In this document: piece after piece, positions 1-10,925 of the stretch | How positions within the stretch are numbered: position 1 is the stretch's first letter | Layout of the letters: every line of letters begins with the position of its first letter | Assembly (NCBI RefSeq): GCF_963422355.1 | Contig: NC_085105.1 | Coordinates: 2,471,552-2,535,551 of the forward strand | Direction: 5' to 3' | DNA from: Corticium candelabrum | Lineage: Eukaryota; Porifera; Homoscleromorpha; Homosclerophorida; Plakinidae | DNA: 64,000 nt | Made by a program: the position numbers and the translations under genes | The notes under the pieces: model-generated | What the model saw: the letters and a program-made list of their open reading frames with translations, nothing else | Told to the model about the DNA's origin: nothing | Databases searched by the model: none

Positions 1-263
1 ACACGCGTGCCTCTTTACGATGAACGCAGTAAAATGAAAGGAATCGGTGGAAACCAGAGATAGCGAGCTTTAAAGTCAACAAGGAAACCGTTTGGGGATT
101 CCCTTGGCTCGCTGGGATTTATTGTTGACGTAATTACTTGGCATTGTAATGTACAAATTATAAGGGGCAATACTGCAAACGTCATCTCATTGAACTAGAA
201 AGCAGTCTTTTGTACGTTCTTTGTATACATACGGAGCCTGAAGTCGTACACGCGAGTCGGTGA
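1..263 (+). other. 5' flank and leader of the ZNFX1-like gene
   Basis: No coding region is seen here. The stretch directly precedes the helicase ATG at 264 and probably holds the promoter and 5' untranslated leader. I see no clear TATA box and no repeat, and the transcription start cannot be placed from sequence alone. Confidence 0.4.
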
Positions 264-3200
264 ATGGATTATTTACCACAGCAAGGTGGTGCTCGCGGTC
301 GTCGTGCTGGTCGCTATCGAGGACAAAGAGGAAGAGGATGCGGCGGAGACCGAGGACGTCGACGACATCCTGTGGAAGGAACCGAAGCAAACAGAGAGCG
401 ACAGTACAACTACCAACAATTGAACGGGTACGTCGTTGAAGAACAACATGATGGAGGTCACCGGCGTGGACGTGGAGCCCGAGGAGAACGAGGACGAGGA
501 CGAGGCAATCAGCAAGCGTATAGAGGTGAATATAGAGGCGGTAGAGTACGAGGAAGAGGAACAGGGAGAGGAAGAGAAGGAACTCATGACGTAAGTGGCG
601 TCACCAGAACATTTACCATTAGCGATCGTTTCTTACGCGAACTGAAAGAAAGCAGTCCCCGGGAGATCACTCTACAGGTTTCGATGAAACCAGATAGTTT
701 CAGTCGCCTACTTAACTCTGGAAATGTAGGCAATCGTGATCGTCTTAGACTCATCTTAGGTTTGTTTGCAAAGGGCTGTGCAAGTACGATGAATCAAATG
801 CTAAATGACATGCTGGCTTGTATGCTTCACTCAGAGTTTTTTCGTAACCATTTGAAGAGGTACCTCTCAACACTTAGCCGGCCTGAAGTCTTGATGTACA
901 CAACAGTTGGTGAGGTCGTGGAAGACGTGGAGAGTATTGTTACTCTGGTCAATGTAATGCTAGAGCGATTTCCAAGTCAAGCAGATGAAATTGTGGTACT
1001 GGACAAACTGAAGCTGACCGTCGATCAACTGTCTGCTTCAGACATACCACTACCGAGCGGTTTGATTGAACGGGTAACTGACCTCGTGAAAGCCAGCGAT
1101 GACTGTGTTATGCAAAGAGAATTAAGACAGCTGCATAGCTCTCTGCCTCAAGCATTGAGACTGGAAGATCCCCCTGATGACTTCCGGGCTGTTGAAGTAG
1201 TCCCTACAAGTGAGGAACTGGCTAAAAACCAAAGGCCTTTTCTGAGACCAAATATCGTCGATGGTGCTTTTAAAGACCTCGACCAATACTTGGACGTACA
1301 GTTTCGTTTGTTGAGAGAAGACTTTGTCGGACCGTTGCGAGAGGGCATTGCCACTCTTCCAGAGGATGACGTCAGGCGCAAGAGAGGCAGCCCAAATGAT
1401 CTCCGGTTGTACCGTAATGCGTGGATCAGTCAACCAGTTTGCACGTTCAGTGGCCTAACGCATAAGATTGTATTTGACGTGTCTCATTTACGTCGAGTAA
1501 ACTGGAGTTACTCTCGACGATTGATCTTTGGCTCGTTGTTATGTTTCTCAAACGACCATTTCAAGACGATGAAGTTTGCGGTCGTGTCTAACAGAAACGT
1601 TGAAGATTTGAAGAAAGGGATCATCGAGGTGCGTTTCATGAACGGTCTAGATGACGTGAAGGACATGCAAGCTGGTCAGTTATACACGTTTGCTGAGTCA
1701 CCCGCTTACTTTGAGGCTTATCGCCACGTGCTCCATAGACTTCAGCACATTACGCTTGAACTTCCTTTGCAATTCTACATAGTAAAGTGTGAGAAGAACA
1801 GTGCACATCCTCCTCGTTATCTTCGTCCGGAACACCGTGATGGTGAGGTTCCCGTAATGGATTTGAGAAGCGCGCTGGGATGCAACGATTCTCGAGCCAG
1901 GCGGGTGACCGTCACCGATTGGGATGCTTGGCCGCCTTGCGTTAAAGTCGAATTGGACGAATCGCAACTTGCTGCCATAAAGACTGCAATGACGAGAGAG
2001 TTTGCTTTGATACAAGGACCGCCAGGTACTGGAAAGACTTATCTGGGTCTCAAGGTTATGAGAGCATTGATTGAGAACCGTCATGTATGGGATCCCGCTC
2101 GTACATCTCCGATTTTGGTCGTTTGCTACACAAATCACGCTCTGGACCAGTTCTTGGAAGGAGTCTTAGAGTTTCATAAAACTGGTGTCATAAGAGTTGG
2201 CGGTCGTAGTGAAAGCGAGGTCTTGAAGAATTTAAATCTGAACGCTATTACTCGTAGAGAGAGACAAGACCATGCAATTCCGGGCGTCATATTTCATAAC
2301 CAAAAGAAGCAGCGTTATGAAATGCACAAAATGCAAGATGCTATGAAGGAAACTCTGACTAACCTTGAACGACGAGGTGTAATTGGTGTCAAATCCATAA
2401 GTGGAATACCTTGTTGTGAGTTGGCTATTCAATTGAATGACAGGGGCCAATTTTCGCGTATAGGCTACAGTCTTCTTGATGAGTGGCTTCGTATTGTCTG
2501 TTTCGATTCTCAAATCTCCGTTGATCCAAACCGAGGAACTCCGGGGAACGATAAGCCTGAAGCAGCTGCAGCTGACAACGGCCAAGCTAGTGAGCAGGAA
2601 TCTGAATCCGCAGAAGCTGACGCTGATGATGATGAGGCAAAACTTCTAGAAGCACAGAGAAGAATGGAAGGCGAAGAGTTTGCTCATTTGGAAGATGCAA
2701 GGGCACCCGAGAACGATGCTGAAAACGCTGCTAATCAAGAGGAAGAGGCCAACGCCGTCATTGTGGACGAACTGTTTCAAGGCATTCCAGAAGCAGAACC
2801 AGACAGTGAACTTGCAGAAAACGATCAGGATTGGATAGTTGCAATAGATAGAAAGAGGAGAAACCGAAAGGTGCACAAAGGGCTTTCCACACAACCAATG
2901 ACACAGGAAGAAGTTGACATGGTAGAAAACATATGGGACCTTGATCAAAACAACCGCTGGCGACTTTACAACTACTGGATGCAGAAAAGAAAGGACTACT
3001 TTCAGGAAATTATGGCAACGCTTTCCGCAGAGTTTGAAGCAGCAGCAGAGCGACTCAACGAAATTGACGAACAAGAAAGCTTGCACGTCCTCAAGGGAGC
3101 GACCATTATCGGTATGACGACGACGGGAGCGGCCAAACACCACCGTCTTCTCCTCGAAGTAAAGCCCAAGATAATCGTCGTCGAAGAAGCAGCAGAAGTC

Positions 3201-5999
3201 TACGAAGCTCATATCGTCACAACATTATCAGCATCTGCCGAACATTTGATTCTCATCGGCGATCACCAACAACTTCGTCCCAATCCTCACGTCTTTCGAC
3301 TAGCGAAGGAATACAAGTTAGACGTCTCGCTGTTCGAGAGAATGATCAATAATGGAATGCCGTGCGCACGATTAGATGTACAGCATCGGATGCGACCGGA
3401 GATCGCCGAGTTGATGAAACCAATCTACAACGGATTACGGAACCACGAATCGGTCTACGAGTACGAGAACATCGCAGGAGTGAAACACAATATGTTCTTC
3501 ATCGAACACAACCAAACAGAAAACGAAAACGAGGACTTGAAAAGTCACTTTAATATTCACGAGGCGAGTTTTGTGGCTGGACTTTGTCGTTACTTGATGC
3601 TACAAGGAATTTCATCGAATAAGATTACCGTACTTACGACTTACACTGGCCAGGTTCTCAGTCTCAAGAAATTTATGCCAAAGGCGACATACAACGGTGT
3701 CCGCATCACAGCCGTCGACAATTATCAAGGCGAGGAGAACGACGTCATCATCTTGTCTCTGGTCAGAAGCAACGTCCAAGGTAAAATCGGATTCCTCAAA
3801 ACGTCTAATCGAGTCTGTGTTGCGCTTTCGCGAGCAAAGAAAGGATTTTATTGCATTGGCAACATGACACTGTTGGCTAAGGAAAGCGAGCTTTGGAGGA
3901 AAATTGTTCAAGAAATGAGGAATAATGGAATAGTGGGTCCAGGCTTGGAACTGTGCTGTCAAGTCCATCCCGATACTTCTTTTTTTGCGTGTCAGTCGAC
4001 CGACTTCAAGAATGCGCCGGAGGGCGGATGCACGCGACCCTGCGAGTTTAGACTTGCTTGCGGACACGTCTGTGCTCTTGCGTGTCATCCATACGATCGG
4101 CAACACGTGCGATATAAGTGTCGCAAAAAATGCGTAAAGAAGTGTGGAAGTGGGCACCAGTGCCAGAATAAATGCTACCAAGAGTGTGGAAAATGCACTG
4201 TTCCAGTGAACAAGATCGTACCGAGATGCAATCACATCCAATCTATTCCATGTGGCGACAGTCCACTTCAGTTTCGTTGCTTAGGTCCTTGCTCTACTAT
4301 ACTCGCCTGCGGGCACTTGTGCAGCAACAAGTGTGGTGATAAAGATTGCACAAAGAAATGTTTGGAGATGGTATCCAAGACGTGGCCATGCGGGCACACG
4401 GCTAATGTGCGTTGCTACGAACAGGCGACGTATTTGTGTCCAGAACCGTGCAGTGATATGCTCGAATGCGAGCACCCTTGTGTCGGAACATGCGGGAAAT
4501 GTTGTGAAGGGAGGCTACACATAGCTTGCCGATCGTGTTGTGGCAGAACACTCGTCTGCTCGCACGCATGCGAATACCCGTGCACCAAGAATTGTCCTCC
4601 TTGCAGCCGGAGCTGCGAAAACGCGTGCGTTCACAGCAAGTGTCACAGAGAATGCGGAGAACTGTGTGATCCGTGCCAAGAGCCTTGCCAGTGGGAGTGT
4701 GCCCACTATGCTTGCACTAAACTATGCGGAGAACCTTGCGATCGTCCACGTTGTAACATACCATGTCAACGAATTCTGAAATGTGGTCATGATTGCATTG
4801 GTTTATGTGGAGAGAAATGTCCAAGTCTGTGCCGACTGTGCCACTTTGAGAAAGTGGCGGAAATATTCTTTGGAGATGAAGACGATCCGAAGGCACGGTT
4901 TCTTCAATTGGAAGACTGTGGTCACATATTTGAAGTGAAAGGTCTCGATCGCTGGATGGATTCAAAAGAAGAAAACGAAGAGGGTGGAGTTAATATAGGG
5001 CTAAAGCAATGTCCGCGTTGTAAAATCGCAGTGAGACGAAGTCTTCGTTACGGGAATGTCGTGAAACAGGCGCTGCAAGATATCGAGATGGTAAAGCGGA
5101 GGATGTTAGATCAAGAGCAAGAGATGGAGATAACGGTCAGGCAACTGACAAGAGAGGCAGTCCAACTGGCAGGACAGTTGCAAGTCTGTACATTGTTCAA
5201 ATATCAGGTTACTTCGCGGGAAAGCTATCGCAGAAGAATTTTGGATAATTTTGATCTCGGTTTAGAACGCAATGAGTTCTTCATCGACAATACGGTCTTG
5301 GAGGATGAAAGTCCATCAGGAAAAATTCTTCAACGTTTGCGCGATCGGCGGACTGTAGAAGAAGTGACTACTATTCAAAATCAGATTCAGTTCTTACCAT
5401 CCATTGTCGATGTAGCTAACAAGATCGACAAGACGCAGACTGAGAATGGATACCGTTTACAGCCAGTTTGTCAGAAACTGCTAGCTGATCTCAATGAGCT
5501 GGTCACATTTCTCATGAGACCTGTTCTGAGCGAACAACAGCTGGGAGACATACAGTTGATGATGGAGAAAGTCGAATTGGAGTTAAACTTTCGGATCCTT
5601 ATGGAAAAACTCAGGCCTCGATTGGGTCAGCTCACTACCCACGACAAGTTATATGTTCGTGTGGTTGAAGATGGTCTGAAGGACAAACGGAAGAGGACGC
5701 GTGAAGACACGAAGGCAATACGAAAGATAATCAAGCGCTTGTCTGATACTTACAGTGTGTTTGGCTTATCGAAGGCGGAAAAACTTGAGATAGTGCGCGC
5801 TATGGGCTTTAAACCGGGTCATTGGTACAAATGTCGAAACGGACATGTTTACGCTATTGGAGATTGCGGGGGTGCAGACGAAAGAAGCAGATGTCCCGAA
5901 TGTAAGGAAGAAATCGGAGGACAAAGTCATCGTTTGGTCGCAGGCAACGCTCCTGCTCTTGAATTTGACGGCTCCCAAGCGCCGGCTTGGCCAATATAA
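264..5999 (+). CDS. ZNFX1: NFX1-type zinc finger-containing protein 1-like RNA helicase (ZNFX1-like), intronless
   Basis: Single open frame of 1,911 residues. The first ~110 residues are rich in Arg-Gly, an RGG-type RNA-binding tail. A helical N-terminal region precedes a UPF1-like superfamily 1 helicase core: Walker A GPPGTGKT at residues ~585-592, motif II VEEAAE at ~973-978, GDHQQLRPNP at ~999, QHRMRPE at ~1040, and YQGEENDV at ~1154 followed by NRVCVALSRAK. An acidic Glu/Ala-rich insert (~755-870) splits the helicase lobes. Residues ~1250-1530 are Cys/His-rich NF-X1 type zinc fingers. A RING-like CGH...CPRC patch follows, and the protein ends in an RZ-type finger (~1852-1886, C-x4-H ... 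C ... CPEC). This order matches animal ZNFX1, known in vertebrates as an interferon-induced antiviral RNA sensor and in nematodes as a small-RNA granule factor. Motif II reads EEAA rather than DEAD, as in the relatives. The ATG at 264 is the first in frame. Having no intron over 5.7 kb is notable; retroposition is possible. Confidence 0.93.
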   Translation: MDYLPQQGGARGRRAGRYRGQRGRGCGGDRGRRRHPVEGTEANRERQYNYQQLNGYVVEEQHDGGHRRGRGARGERGRGRGNQQAYRGEYRGGRVRGRGTGRGREGTHDVSGVTRTFTISDRFLRELKESSPREITLQVSMKPDSFSRLLNSGNVGNRDRLRLILGLFAKGCASTMNQMLNDMLACMLHSEFFRNHLKRYLSTLSRPEVLMYTTVGEVVEDVESIVTLVNVMLERFPSQADEIVVLDKLKLTVDQLSASDIPLPSGLIERVTDLVKASDDCVMQRELRQLHSSLPQALRLEDPPDDFRAVEVVPTSEELAKNQRPFLRPNIVDGAFKDLDQYLDVQFRLLREDFVGPLREGIATLPEDDVRRKRGSPNDLRLYRNAWISQPVCTFSGLTHKIVFDVSHLRRVNWSYSRRLIFGSLLCFSNDHFKTMKFAVVSNRNVEDLKKGIIEVRFMNGLDDVKDMQAGQLYTFAESPAYFEAYRHVLHRLQHITLELPLQFYIVKCEKNSAHPPRYLRPEHRDGEVPVMDLRSALGCNDSRARRVTVTDWDAWPPCVKVELDESQLAAIKTAMTREFALIQGPPGTGKTYLGLKVMRALIENRHVWDPARTSPILVVCYTNHALDQFLEGVLEFHKTGVIRVGGRSESEVLKNLNLNAITRRERQDHAIPGVIFHNQKKQRYEMHKMQDAMKETLTNLERRGVIGVKSISGIPCCELAIQLNDRGQFSRIGYSLLDEWLRIVCFDSQISVDPNRGTPGNDKPEAAAADNGQASEQESESAEADADDDEAKLLEAQRRMEGEEFAHLEDARAPENDAENAANQEEEANAVIVDELFQGIPEAEPDSELAENDQDWIVAIDRKRRNRKVHKGLSTQPMTQEEVDMVENIWDLDQNNRWRLYNYWMQKRKDYFQEIMATLSAEFEAAAERLNEIDEQESLHVLKGATIIGMTTTGAAKHHRLLLEVKPKIIVVEEAAEVYEAHIVTTLSASAEHLILIGDHQQLRPNPHVFRLAKEYKLDVSLFERMINNGMPCARLDVQHRMRPEIAELMKPIYNGLRNHESVYEYENIAGVKHNMFFIEHNQTENENEDLKSHFNIHEASFVAGLCRYLMLQGISSNKITVLTTYTGQVLSLKKFMPKATYNGVRITAVDNYQGEENDVIILSLVRSNVQGKIGFLKTSNRVCVALSRAKKGFYCIGNMTLLAKESELWRKIVQEMRNNGIVGPGLELCCQVHPDTSFFACQSTDFKNAPEGGCTRPCEFRLACGHVCALACHPYDRQHVRYKCRKKCVKKCGSGHQCQNKCYQECGKCTVPVNKIVPRCNHIQSIPCGDSPLQFRCLGPCSTILACGHLCSNKCGDKDCTKKCLEMVSKTWPCGHTANVRCYEQATYLCPEPCSDMLECEHPCVGTCGKCCEGRLHIACRSCCGRTLVCSHACEYPCTKNCPPCSRSCENACVHSKCHRECGELCDPCQEPCQWECAHYACTKLCGEPCDRPRCNIPCQRILKCGHDCIGLCGEKCPSLCRLCHFEKVAEIFFGDEDDPKARFLQLEDCGHIFEVKGLDRWMDSKEENEEGGVNIGLKQCPRCKIAVRRSLRYGNVVKQALQDIEMVKRRMLDQEQEMEITVRQLTREAVQLAGQLQVCTLFKYQVTSRESYRRRILDNFDLGLERNEFFIDNTVLEDESPSGKILQRLRDRRTVEEVTTIQNQIQFLPSIVDVANKIDKTQTENGYRLQPVCQKLLADLNELVTFLMRPVLSEQQLGDIQLMMEKVELELNFRILMEKLRPRLGQLTTHDKLYVRVVEDGLKDKRKRTREDTKAIRKIIKRLSDTYSVFGLSKAEKLEIVRAMGFKPGHWYKCRNGHVYAIGDCGGADERSRCPECKEEIGGQSHRLVAGNAPALEFDGSQAPAWPI

Positions 6000-6217
6000 A
6001 CTAATTTATACAATTGCGATATTGCAATCTTGAACTTGCGTTGTTATTAGAGCACAGCAGTATGTTTTAGGCGGCATTTATCTTGCAACTCTAGAGTAGT
6101 GGTGTATGCATGTAGTATACTTGTATTGGTAGTGCACTAGTGGATGTAAGAGCAACAATATATTATCTAGAGGCAGACAAATAGCCTAAAAGAGGCTTGT
6201 TTGCAAAACTAGAGTTT

Positions 6218-8219
6218 CAATAGACGATATTAGGGCGGAGCTTCTAGAGCATGCGCAATCTCGAGGGTAACACGCACATTCGCCGATCTCGCTGTACACA
6301 AAGTCCACATTTCCGGGTCTGCTTCTAAACCGTAGATCGATCCATCTTGCCGTTGACTAGGCTTTGTAAGAAAGTCAGTACTTACCATTTCGTGCATCTT
6401 GTGAGAGACTTTGTCTGCGTAGAGACGCGTAGGAAGCCATTTCTTGAGTACGCGGCTTCTCGAGGGTAAGAGACTGCTGTTCAAGCTGAAGTCGCCTGAT
6501 TCACACTCTGAACAGATACACGTGCATGGAGTGGAAAGACAGACTACTCATTGACTAGCGATGCATTACCGGGTACTTTTATCAGGTGAAGATTTTGCGG
6601 TAGGGAAACCCATTCGAGGTAACCGAACGTGATACACTGTGTGGCTGAATAGGACTACTTGTTTCCCCATCTAGCGTTCTTGAACTCTGGAACTGTGAAA
6701 CTGTGTATCTTGTCGAACTAGAGCCAGCAAAAATTCGTTTAGCCTAGCCAACCCTTCATGGAAGGCGGTGAGCTCATGAGCTTACATCATTTGATGTACC
6801 TTGGCCTGATTCCTTGTTTGCTATACAGAGTAATAGTCTTGGCTGCTGGTTCAATCCAACTCCACACCGTATCAAGTACATTTCTCGACACAAAACCTGT
6901 ATCACTTGATCTATCATTTGGAAGTGTGTTGATTGAGAATGCCTTTCCTTTCCTTGCAACTCAGACTTTGCAGATGCAACGTCTTGCTCGAGAACTCTAA
7001 TCTTGTTTTGAAGTTCCACTATTTCATTTACTTGGGGCCGGTATTTCTTTCATCTCCACCAACTCAACCAGTTGAAGCGGTAGAGGTCTGGCACGTTTCT
7101 TTTATCTCCACCAGATTAGGTGGTAGAGGTCTACCGGCTCCACCAGCGAAATGTCGGTTGAACTGGTAGAGTTCGGTGCAGGTAGGCTATTGCGCATGCC
7201 CAAGTAGAGAGAAATGGCGGAAAGCAGACGGAAGTACGATTTGACCATCAAAACGTCCGTTTCTTCAGCAGGGCTGACTCCAAACAATAGTAGGAGATCG
7301 CGTTCTTTGTGGGCATAATCCATTTCAACCAACAGGTGAGTGCGCATGCTCGTCTCCACTCATGCGTTTCTTTTTCTGTCGAGATCACTTCCGCTCAGCC
7401 AGAGTACCTCTACCCCTTCAACCGGTTGAGCTGGTGGAGGTAAAATAGATACGTCCTTGCTGTTCAATTATCCGACATAAACCATCAGCTTCAGCCTCAG
7501 TGACATTTTCGACAATCAACATCACTTCTACTAGGATCACTAGACTAGCTAGACACGTCTTGATCAACTGCGCCTGCGGATTAGACAATTACAGCTATGG
7601 AGTAGCTAGTGCGTGTGTGTTGTGTTACTTTAGACATAACTGTTGCTGTGCTAATTGTAATAAACTGACTCTAGCTAGTGTACGTCTACTGTACTCTGAT
7701 CCGCGTCAGTACCTATCGAGTGCAAGTTATCACAGTAAGAACGTTGACTTGACCAATCACATATATACAGAAGCAAGCTAGACTGCCTAGAAACAATGCG
7801 GAGCGTCCTACATGTCTGGTTACCCCAAATGGGTTCCCAGGTGGCATGATTTCACTCGCCAAAACTAATCCATCGCTAGGCAATGAGTATATATAGTCTG
7901 TGCTTCCACTCCACGTGCATCTGTTCAGAGTGTGAATCAGGCGACTTCAGCTTGAACAGCAATGTCTTACCCTCGAGAAGCCGTACTCAAGAATTGGCTT
8001 CCTACGCATCTCTAGGCTGGCAAAGTCTCTCACAAGATGCACGAAATGGTAAGTAGTGAACTTACTTACAGAGCCTAGTCAACGGCAAGATGATCTACGG
8101 TTCACAAGCGGACCCGGAAACGTGGACTTTGTGTACAGCGAGATCGACGCAAGGTACGTGTTACCCTCGAGATTGCGCATGCTCTAGGAGCTCCGCCCCC
8201 CCCCAAATATCGTCTATTG
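6218..8219. mobile_element. Inverted-repeat element A (foldback-like), arms about 350 bp
   Basis: The left arm 6218-6565 and right arm 7867-8219 are near-identical reverse complements. They begin CAATAGACGATAT at 6218 and end with its complement at 8219. The 1.3-kb spacer holds a smaller inverted-repeat element. Each arm holds a short exon-like reading (…WLPTRLYADKVSHKMHEM on the minus strand in the left arm) followed directly by GTAAGT, a good splice donor. The right-arm copy of that reading has a stop codon, so any coding role is uncertain. No target-site duplication is obvious. I read it as a foldback or long-TIR transposon derivative; an inverted segmental duplication is the alternative. 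Confidence 0.7.
7046..7449. mobile_element. MITE-like element with about 40-bp inverted ends
   Basis: The segment starts near 7046 with a CTCCACCAACTCAACCAGTTG-like sequence and ends near 7449 with its imperfect reverse complement. Several internal copies of the CTCCACC / GGTAGAGG motif make further hairpins. It lies in the spacer of inverted-repeat element A. The minus strand has an open stretch of 85 codons (7102-7359) of no recognised family. A non-autonomous DNA transposon is the simplest reading. Confidence 0.5.
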
Positions 8220-8716
8220 TGTTCTACTGAATAGAAGGTTCTGTGTTTCTTGCAGTCGTGCCCACTACACGACAATTGGCGACGAGAGAGCGGATTAAAT
8301 GGCTGAACAGGAGGCTCCTCAACGCCTAGCGCCTATATAGCCCGGTACCAGACCCTCTGGCTCCGTCGTGCCCGGTTCCCGTATAATACGACAACGTCGG
8401 AGAGGGTCTGGGATCATCCCGCCTACTCTCTTCACCTAGTTTCACCCAACCTCATCTAAGTGTCACCCACGTCACCGACGTCAACACTTTCATGCTCTTA
8501 GTTAAAATTAAGATGATTTATATCTAAGATTAGCAATTATCTTAGGTCTCAGACTCTGTTATATAGACTAACCAGCTTTACTATGTTGCATGTGTACTTC
8601 TAGAAGACTGACAGGATAGTAGAAAATGTAATAAATTAGAGCCTCGTAAAACATGCATGCAGTTTAGAAATATTTGGAAGCAGATTAGGCGTGAATCGTG
8701 ATTTAGAGTTATTTTC
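8220..8716. other. Intergenic stretch with an imperfect hairpin
   Basis: No gene is seen. Around 8343-8412 the sequence CCAGACCCTCTGGCTCCG pairs imperfectly with CGGAGAGGGTCTGG across a short loop. This may be the end of a small repeat family. The rest is AT-rich single-copy-looking DNA. Confidence 0.35.
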
Positions 8717-8728
8717 GCACACACACAC

Positions 8729-8782
<54 letters not shown>

Positions 8783-10851
8783 ACACCACACGGTTCGTGA
8801 CCCTTCCGGCCATTTCAATTTTCATTTTTCATTTTTCATTTTTCAATTTTTTGTCAAAGGTTTTCAATTATTTTGCTAAAAAAATTAATTCGGCAAGCAA
8901 ATTTTTAATTTTTATTTTTAATTTTTTTTGTTGTTTTATTTTTAAGGTTCTATCTTTGATTATATTTGGTTGAGTTGAATGTCAAAAGAATTGAACGCAG
9001 CAAGAACGAAAATTGAGCGCAGCGAGAACGAAAAATGAAACACTTGTGCGAATTACGCAGCAGGGAGTCTGGTGGAACACGTGCCCTAGTCATAACTCAA
9101 CGCAGTAGGCAGTCGTTTTTCATTCCAACACGTGCTGCTGATTGGAAGGGGCGGAGTGAATCTTCTTCGACTTCCGCCCTAGGACGATCTCTTGCAATTT
9201 CCGCTCTAACGAGAAGGGAATCTCCAATCTCAGGTGCGATCAGCCATTGCTGATGAGAACAGTACATATGCATGGTATATGAATTTATCTATTACCACAT
9301 AGAATTCTAACAATTGCAACAGTCTAACTAAATCTAAAACTCAACAAATCTAGTAACTATACTGAAACTCGTTCAAACTCTTTAGGCTACTCTAGATTAA
9401 CTACCATTTATACACGCAGTACACAGCAACTAAAAACAAAGATGCCTGGTTTGATGTTCTACACTTGCGCGCGTACGTACGTGCCTCCATCGCCTCTGGA
9501 CTTGAATCTTGAGCTTCTGTCCATGCGGATGGCTCTCTTGTCCCTGCAGACCTGCATAAGCCGAACGACGTCGCATGCTGGCCAAGTACCTCGAGCATGC
9601 AATACATGACTTACTTGCTTGCCCAGCTTGTCAATTCGTCCAAGCTACGTATACGGAGAGTCACGCAGAGTGGTCCTCACTGGACCTTCATGTTGTAGCT
9701 AATGCAGCGACAGGCGGCAACGTCGGCCACTTGTAACTTGCCACCTCTCTACGCACTGCTGACACCCAAGCCACTGCCGACAGCAGGTTGTGATGTTTGC
9801 CGGAGGTCTTGTAAAGCGGTGGCATATTTGGCACTGGGAGAAGCTTCGCTGTCGTTTCTGCCAGTCTTCTCATGCGTCTAGGGTAGTAACCTCGTTCACA
9901 GCGACGGTGCAATCATGACGGCGCAGAGTCAACCGAGCCTGCATGAGCTATATAGCTATACACGAGGTACTTGGCCAGCACACGACGTCGTCCGGCTTAC
10001 GTAGGTCTGCAATGACAAGGGAGCCATCCGTAAGGACAGAAGCTCAAGATTCAAGTCCAGAGGTGATGGAGGCACGTACGCGCGCATGTGTAGAACAGCA
10101 AACCAGGCATCTTTGTTTTTAGTTGCTGTGTACTGCGTGTATAAATGATAGTTAATCTAGAGTAGCCTAAAAGAGTTTGAACGAGTTTCAGTACAGTTAC
10201 TAAATTTTTTGAGTTTTAGATTTAGTTAGACTGTTGCAATTGTTAGAATTCTATGTGGTAATAGATAAATTCATATACCATGCATATGTACTGTGCTCAT
10301 CAGCAATGGCTGATCGCACCTGAGATTGGAGATTCCCTTCTCGTTAGAGCGGAAATTGCAAGAGATCGTCTTAGGGCGGAAGTCGTCGAAGATTCACTCC
10401 AATCAGCAGCACGCGTTGGAATGAAAAACAACTCCCTACTGCGTTGAGTTATGAGTAGGGCACGCGTTCCACCAGACTCCCTGCTGCGTAATTCGCACAA
10501 GTGTTTCGTTTTTCGTTCTTGCTGCGTTCAATTTTCGTTCTTGCTGCGTTCATTTTTCATTTTTGCTGCATTAAATTCTTTTGACATTCAACTCAACCAA
10601 ATATAATCAAAGATAGAAACTTGAAAATAGAACAACGAAAAGTGTAAAATGAAAAATGAAAATCAAAAACTAAAAATAAGAATTTGCTTGCCGAGTTAAT
10701 TTTTTTCAGCAAAATGATTGAAAACCTTTGTCAAAAACTTGAAAAATGGAAAATTAAAAATTAAAATTAAACTTTGAAAATTGAAATTTGAAAATTGAAA
10801 ATTGAAATTTGAAAATTGAAATTGAAATGACCGGAAGGGTCACGGACCACA

Positions 10852-10922
<71 letters not shown>
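8717..10922. mobile_element. Inverted-repeat element B (foldback-like), arms about 900 bp, flanked by CA repeats
   Basis: The left arm (~8717-9595) and right arm (~9961-10922) are close reverse complements around a ~365-bp spacer. Each outer end is a CA/TG microsatellite (8721-8781 and 10853-10922), next to the shared sequence GTGACCCTTCCGG or its complement. The arms contain AT-rich tracts of CATTTTTC/GAAAATTG repeats. Each arm also holds the same small open frame: plus 9035-9253 (72 residues) and minus 10300-10500 (66 residues), differing by a few substitutions and small indels. The frame matches no family I know. Overall structure fits a foldback transposon or a large palindrome. Confidence 0.75.

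Positions 10923-10925
<3 letters not shown>

Noticed and set aside
3612-4241. Antisense open stretches of up to 209 codons under the helicase gene (for example 3612-4241, 2646-3212)
   Set aside because: They overlap a conserved helicase frame, have no family signal, and fit chance openness opposite a long coding sequence.
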